NCBI GenBank assembly: GCA_009733775.1
Contig: WOGZ01000063.1
Location: 62,001 to 126,000 of the forward strand
Source of the DNA: Alectoria sarmentosa
Lineage: Eukaryota > Ascomycota > Lecanoromycetes > Lecanorales > Parmeliaceae
Length of the DNA stretch: 64,000 nucleotides
Reading direction: 5' to 3'
In this document: piece by piece, positions 57,901-64,000 of the stretch
How the letters are laid out: every line of letters begins with the position of its first letter
How positions within the stretch are numbered: position 1 is the stretch's first letter
The notes under the pieces: model-generated
Database searches by the model: none
What the model saw: the letters and a program-made list of their open reading frames with translations, nothing else
Told to the model about the DNA's origin: nothing
Position numbers and translations under genes: made by a program

Positions 57901-58583
57901 ATTTATCAATAAAATATTTAAATCCCAATTGTTAAAAAAATGGTGAAATAATATTAAAAATTTGTTATAAAGAACGCAATAATGATATTTTTTGATTAAT
58001 CGTTAATTAATTGTTAACTAAATGTTGAAAAAACATTAAATTTGATATACGATCAACATTATAATACGATTAAATTTCAAATAATAATGCGTTACGTTTG
58101 AGATGATGTTAGATAAAACTTAATGTTATTATTTTTTCGAACGATTTTAATAATGTTATAAATTTATTAATAATTAGTTATTATAAACATTTATGTAATT
58201 ATTTTTTGACAAAGTATTCAGTCACGCTAGTAACCCCTTAAGGTAATAAACATCATAAAGTAATTTTCATCGTTTAATTTATACGTTTAATTTGTTTATC
58301 AATCGAAAAATAATATATAATAATCATTTCAAAAATAACTTTATATTTGATAAATAAAGTTGTTTAAAATATATTTGTGAAATTTGAATTTCGATTCGAT
58401 ATAAATTAATAAAAAATGTTTTATAATCGATAAATCTAATCAGAATAATATCGTTTTATTTAAATTTTCATTGAATCTTTTTCATTATCGAAAATCAATT
58501 TGATAAATTTCGAAAATTTATTAATTATCGTCGTCAAGCAATTATGTTCATTTGATATTATAAAAAGTTTGATTATAAAATTC
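57901..58583. other. AT-rich spacer
   Basis: No gene or repeat boundary is visible. A short less-mutated island (GTCACGCTAGTAACCCCTTA) sits at about 58,220. Confidence 0.5.
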
Positions 58584-58718
58584 TGTTGAAATGTGTTAGT
58601 TATCAAATATGAAAGGTTTATCGAGATAAGAAAGATTTATCGAGATTTAATACATTTTGTATTTAAGATGCTCTATTGCAATTATTCAATTAATCAAATG
58701 TTTCATTTATTTTTAATA
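58584..58718 (+). repeat. 5' LTR of B2
   Basis: 135 bp, TGTTGAAATG..TTTTTAATA. It matches the reverse complement of the B1 LTRs. Confidence 0.85.
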
Positions 58719-58731
58719 GATTATGAGCCCG
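58719..58731 (+). other. Primer-binding site of B2
   Basis: GATTATGAGCCCG, unmutated, directly after the LTR. Confidence 0.85.
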
Positions 58732-61700
58732 AAATCGCGAGCATTCGTTTAATATTATTTATTTTATAAATTAATTAATTTATCAATTAAGCGTATAAGG
58801 GAAATCCCTTAAGAATTAAATCGCAATATCAAAATCTAACGATAAAATAATCATTCACTTTGCGCAATAATCTTTTTAAGCTTATTCATTATACGTGATC
58901 ATTTTTATTAATAAATCGTGCTTTGAACATGTATTTGACTTAATTCAACGATTTATTCACGTAATAATCGCAAATAATAAATCGTAAAACGTTACAATTG
59001 CTGTAAAAGCAATTTATTTTCAAAAAATTACGATTAATCATTTATTAATTTTAGTTTTTAAGTGATGAGTTATATTCATAACGCAATGATCGAATAATTT
59101 TTTGAAAAGTCATTTAACTTTATAAATTGCATCTCAACTCTTTATTTAAAAAATGAAAAAATTGAAATTGAGTTTGATCAAACGCGCGCTTTTCAATTAA
59201 TCGATTAAGCGTCATTAAACAATATCATTTCATTATTTGTGAAACTTATAACAAAATGAAAAAGAGATCGCAAATACGCTGCAAACTTTACTTTTATAAT
59301 CGTTATTATGACATTAATTATCAAATTGCTTTTGACAAAACATCAAATTAAAATCAATTAAATTAATAACGATAATGAATCGTTTATGATAACGAGCATC
59401 TCATCGCAAAACACGACTTTTATCATATCAACGATCGTTATCATATCAACAATCATTATCATATTAACGATTCAATATCAATTACGATTAAAAAAGAACA
59501 TAAAAAACTCTTAAACATTTTTTTTGATTTTGAATTATCAAAAGATTCAATCACATTTATTAATCACATTTTTCGTTAAAACAAATTTAAACGTTTTAAA
59601 TATTCTTTTTTTGCTTTTACAAATTAAAATAAATTTAAACATTTTCATAATTTCACGTTTATCATATTTTCAAACATCTTTTAAAAAGAATTTCGAATTC
59701 AATTCAAAAGAGCTCGATCGATAAAACGCATCTTTAAACGCGATTTCTCTTTTTACAATCAAACATTAAATAAAATTTATCATTAATTTTCAAACGCGTT
59801 CAAAAAGCAAAGAACGCGATTATATATTTATTTATTTATTTGATAACATTATAATTCTTAATAATTTTTTTCGCGAATTTTCTCTCAAATTAATTAATAA
59901 TGAAAATCTTTTTAAAATTATCGTTCAATTTATTAAATTTAATTCTTTCATTAACATTTAAATTCTTTATATTTTTAATAACATATCGAAATCATTATTA
60001 TTATCAAAATGTTCGAAAAAATCGTCGATATAAAATTCAATAACGATTTTTCGCTTCATATCAAAAAATTCGAAAAATTCGAAAATTTTCAAATATGATT
60101 TCAAGAGATGCGACAATTTTTTACGTCGTAACATTTTATCAAATTTATCAAAATAAAACAAAGTGAGATTTTTATCATATTTATCATTTTTAAAAATATT
60201 TTATTTAATGAATTTATGATAATGATCGATGTCGTCGAAAAAAAGCGAGTTAAATGAAATTTGAAACATAAATTTTATATTAACATTATCAAAAATCGTT
60301 TTAAAAACAATTTATTTATGAATTATAAAGACGAGGTCAATGCGCACGTTTTATAAAATATCATTTATAAAAATAATAAATTTAAAGATTTCGATACGCT
60401 CAACGATTTATATCGTCAATTATTTAAATTAAATCTTAATTAATACAAAAATGCAATTAATTTTATCGTTTATTTCAAAAACATTTATAATAATATCATT
60501 AATTTATCATTTAAATTGAAATTAAAAATCAATTTTCTCATTTTTTTATACGAATTTGAATAAAATGAATAACGTTTATTTTATTCATTATATTCAAAAT
60601 CATAAATTTATAAATAATGTTAATATCGAAACAATTTATTTATTAAAATACGTTATTATTCGATTTATTCAAAGTATGATCAATTTTTTTTAAACGTTAA
60701 AAATCTAATTTTGCGTTCGTCGCTTAACGTTTCTCTCGTTTTATTATTTTAATTTCAAAATATATCATTATTATTAAATTTTAAAAAGACGTTATATTTA
60801 ATTTTAATAGCAAAATCATTTAAAAATTTATTAAAAATTATATTCATTATAAAAAACATTATTATATCAAAAAGAAATGCGATCAGCTCTTTGACAAAAG
60901 TCATCAAAATAATTTTAATAATAATTTTGACGACGATAATAACAAAAAAGATAAGGATAATAATAACAATAATGATAATAATAACGATAACGATAAATTT
61001 AAAAACAAAAAAAAACAACGATCGAAAAAATGCTTTTAATAACAAAAAACGTTATTATAAAAATCGTAATTTTATCGAATTTTTTGATAATTAAAAAGAA
61101 ATCATAATTATTTTCACGATTAAAATAAATAATTTATTATCTTCATAATAAACGATGAATTGTGTTTATTTTTAACATTTCACGTTTAATAAAAATTGTT
61201 TCGTGCAATATCGCGTTTTCGATTTCAAATTCAACGATATTCGTTTTATTAAAAATATTGAAAACGCTCGCATTTTTATTAATATCGATAAAATACGTAT
61301 TAATATCGTTATTGATAATCAAAAAAAAAGCTTATTTTCACGAATATTCTTTTTATCTTAAATTTATTTTTGAATTTAATTTTTCAAAAACAATTGATGC
61401 GTAATAACATTTAAATGAAATTTATATAAAACGATATTGAATTTAATAATCGTAATATTATGATTTAATTATAAAGCAATAATCTTTATTATTTATATTT
61501 ATAAAAATTTAATTATCAAATTTTGATTTTTTTTAAACAATCGTTAATGTTTATATTTATGTTTAAATAACATAATATCAAATTCGTTATGTTTTATATC
61601 ATTTTTAAATATAAAAAACATTTTAATTCGATAAATAACGTTATCTTTTCGTCAATTTATTTCGATTTTTTTTTTCAAATTCAAATTTCGATGTTGCATC

Positions 61701-61752
61701 GCGTAAAATTAACGATTAAATTCTCGATTTATGATATATTCATATAAATCAT

Positions 61753-62560
61753 TTGAAATATCAAAACGTTTATAAATTAATTAAATTGTTTAAAGACATT
61801 AATTTATTCAAAATTGTTATTAATAAAAAAAATTATGCTTTTTGCGCAATCAAAAAGGCGCAAAAAGCGTCACATAAATCTCATATTCGCTTTGAAAAAA
61901 GATCTTTGAATTTGATTTATAACGATATTTACAATTTCATTATTTTTTAAAATCGTTTTAAAAACAAATATTTTATCATCTTCATTAACGATTAAAATAA
62001 ACATTTTGAAATTAAAATTATTAAACATAAAAACGAAATCTTTTTTATCTTCAAACGTTATCAAATTAAAAATTAATATAATAATATCATCGTTAAACGT
62101 TTTCGAATTGATTATAACGACGAATACGAAAATTTTAATTTTAATATTTATTATATCGATTATGACATCACGTGAAAATTTATTCATTTTAAAAATTTCG
62201 AATAAAATGAAATCGTCAAATGATTTAATTAAACGTTTTTTAACATTATTAACATTATCATTAAAAACATTAATCTTAATTAAAATTATTGATCAAAATT
62301 TATATTAATCGTTAATTATTTTCATAATCGAAATTTTATACGATCGCGCAAACTCATTTTATATCAAATTTATATAAATTATAAATCTCGTTTAAATTAT
62401 ATACATCGCATTGAAATTTCAAACTTTATTATTTTACGTAAATTTATTATTAATTAAAAAAAAGGTTAAAAACGCGTTATTAAAAAAATCTTTATCGATT
62501 ATAAAAACGATCATATTTATCACATACTGCTATCAAATAACAACATCATTCGATCTTTTA
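61753..62560 (+). pseudogene. Copia integrase remnant of B2
   Basis: Readable blocks: NYAFCAIKKAQKASHKSHI and LNLIYNDIYNFII (61,830-61,950), KYFIIFIND (about 61,960), KRFRIDYNDEYENFNFNIYY (62,092-62,152), then NEIVK..FNQ-like and Y..ELILIVNY-like segments to about 62,330. The pattern matches the copia integrase core DDE region. Downstream HIYHILLSNNNIIRS (about 62,515-62,560) is shared with B1. Confidence 0.82.
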
Positions 62561-63549
62561 AAATTATTTAAAATTTAAAAAAGAATAATTCTTTATTTGA
62601 TTTATAATTATTAATTAATTTAATTATAAATAAAAATGATTCGACATTTATAGCGCCTTTCGTCGTTAAAAATTGATTATTTATAAACGAAATAAACGTT
62701 AATGAATTCATTTAATCGTTCAAATTTAAATTTTTCATAATTAAGTCTTTTATAATTGTTAAACTCTTAAATTTTTCTAAAATTAACACATTAATTTTCA
62801 ATTCATCGTCTTTATTAATTTTCATTTTTTAAAATAATGAATCAAATAATACGTTATTTTATTCAAATCATTTTTATTTCATATCGCGCGATTTTTCATT
62901 AAATTTTATTTAATTTTATGCGATAGTTATTTAAGTTATTAACGCAATAAAATTATACGAATCAAAGATTTATAAAAAAATCATTATTAATAATTTATAT
63001 CGAAAATAATAAAAAGATAATATGATCGAAAAAAATGATTTTTTGTTAAAAAATGAGATTTAAAAATTTATCGATTTATTCAAAAAACGTATTGCTTTTT
63101 ATAACAAATGAATTTATATTATCAAACGCGAAACTCGCGACGAAGTCACTCATTTTAAAATTCGTTAAATAATTTATGATTTCGAATAACGAAAAAATTT
63201 GAATTTCAATAAAATTTTCGTTTTAATAATTAAATTTATATTTTATAAAACGATTTTCGTCTTAATCGTCGTCGAGAATTAAGATTTAAAACAAATAAAC
63301 ATTAAAATCGATTTTTTTTATGATAACGTTGAAAAAAATATTTACGTAAAATAATTCATTAAATATATTTGAAAAAAAAAATTTAATAAAATTTATAAAT
63401 TTAATAAGATTTTTTATAATTTAAAACAATTTTCTCGAATTTAATATAACATTTTTATCAAATACATAAAAAAAATCGATCTTATTTTCATTAATATCGA
63501 TTTTAACGTTTTCATTAATTCAAATATTAATGTTATTATCGCTTTTTTT

Positions 63550-64000
63550 GTGAACGATATTCTTATCATTAATTCATCTCGATTTAAAATTCAATAAATA
63601 AAAAATGTTTTCAATATCAAATCCAAAATAAATAATTTCGATTTTTATAATTATTATTTAAAAATAATAATAACTCGCGATCGTGTTAATCGAATTTTAT
63701 AATTAAAATAATTCGTTTATATCGAGCGTTTTCTTTATATTTATAAAATATAAAAAATTAAAATAAAATTTATTTCAATAAAGATCAATTTACGATCAAT
63801 ATTTATTAAAAAAAAATACATAATTTTCAAAAAACTTTTTCAAATTTATTAATCGATTATTGAATTTTTTATATACGTTATATTCGATATCAGATTTAAC
63901 ATTATCTTTATTATTTTAATAATTTTTTAATACGCTTTTAATCTTATCGAGATTCATTATATTATTATTAAACGTATTTTTCGTTATTTGAAAAAAATTA
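63550..64000 (+). pseudogene. Copia reverse-transcriptase remnant of B2
   Basis: VNDILIINSSRFKIQ at 63,550 is the YVDDILI box with the first Asp changed to Asn. It is followed by YYLKIIITRDRVNRIL (matching YYLGIxIxRDR), VYIERFLYI, and near the end IEFFIYVIFDIRFNIIF (matching IGSLMYAxxxTRPDI), then IHYIIIKRIFRYLKK. Confidence 0.85.

Larger units (their letters stand above)
58584..64000 (+). mobile_element. Family B Ty1/copia LTR retrotransposon, copy B2, cut by the window end
   Basis: The 5' LTR (58584-58718) and primer-binding site (58719-58731) are followed by leader and gag-like sequence (about 59,240-60,780), an Asn/Asp/Lys-rich stretch near 60,900-61,080, integrase (61,753-62,560) and reverse transcriptase from about 63,400 to the end. 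It is the best-preserved pol in the window and fixes family B as copia: order gag, integrase, RT. Stops are numerous, so it is inactive. C is retained in CpA more on this strand than G is in TpG, the opposite of the minus-oriented elements. Confidence 0.85.

Overview
The window looks like a chromosome segment from a filamentous ascomycete (Pezizomycotina). The genes carry short introns (46-172 nt) with GT..AG ends and CTRAC-like branch sites, and the protein set is fungal. Class is uncertain; Leotiomycetes or another lineage with AT-isochores would fit.

The layout is strikingly two-speed. Genic DNA of ordinary composition occupies about 1-6,640 and 25,260-36,830. Two extremely AT-rich blocks (about 6,640-25,260 and 36,830-64,000) hold only retroelement wreckage. 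In these blocks most surviving C sits in CpG, and TpA replaces CpA/TpG, which is the footprint expected of repeat-induced point mutation (RIP) or a similar process.

Left gene cluster: a TatD-like Cut9-interacting protein (scn1 family), an unrecognised two-exon gene, a five-exon URE2-like glutathione S-transferase, and a BTB/POZ protein. Central cluster: CTF18 (alternative clamp-loader large subunit), an unrecognised multi-exon gene with a probable 20-nt micro-exon and a possible Myb/SANT-like C-terminus, a membrane-anchored fungal protein, an alpha/beta hydrolase of the ABHD5/ICT1/CLD1 family, and head-to-head with it a Spo7-like regulator of the Nem1-Spo7 phosphatase. The last two suggest a small phospholipid/triacylglycerol neighbourhood.

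Retroelements resolved by eye: (A) an 8,272-bp Ty1/copia element at 15,574-23,845 (minus) with 118-bp LTRs and target duplication ATAAC. (B) A second copia family with 135-138-bp LTRs. Copy B1 at 49,796-57,479 (minus) has target duplication GATAC and is inserted in a minisatellite. Copy B2 at 58,584-64,000 (plus) runs off the window. Copy B3 at 43,887-45,019 is interrupted by B4 at 45,020. (C) A family of about 2 kb that shows no coding capacity, with 183-195-bp LTRs and two copies in opposite orientation: 12,044-14,054 (plus) and 53,503-55,252 (minus, nested inside B1, target duplication GATAA). Its interior is made of a GC-rich modular minisatellite plus 182-bp tandem repeats. All three LTR families carry the same primer-binding site, GATTATGAGCCCG, which is complementary to the anticodon arm of initiator tRNA-Met (half-tRNA priming as in copia/Ty5). 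A degraded LINE-type reverse transcriptase lies near 40,560-41,260.

The most novel-looking item is family C: a non-autonomous LTR retrotransposon built around tandem repeats that have kept their GC content inside an AT desert. All coordinates come from reading the sequence by eye. Exon joins were checked for phase, but no database search was possible.
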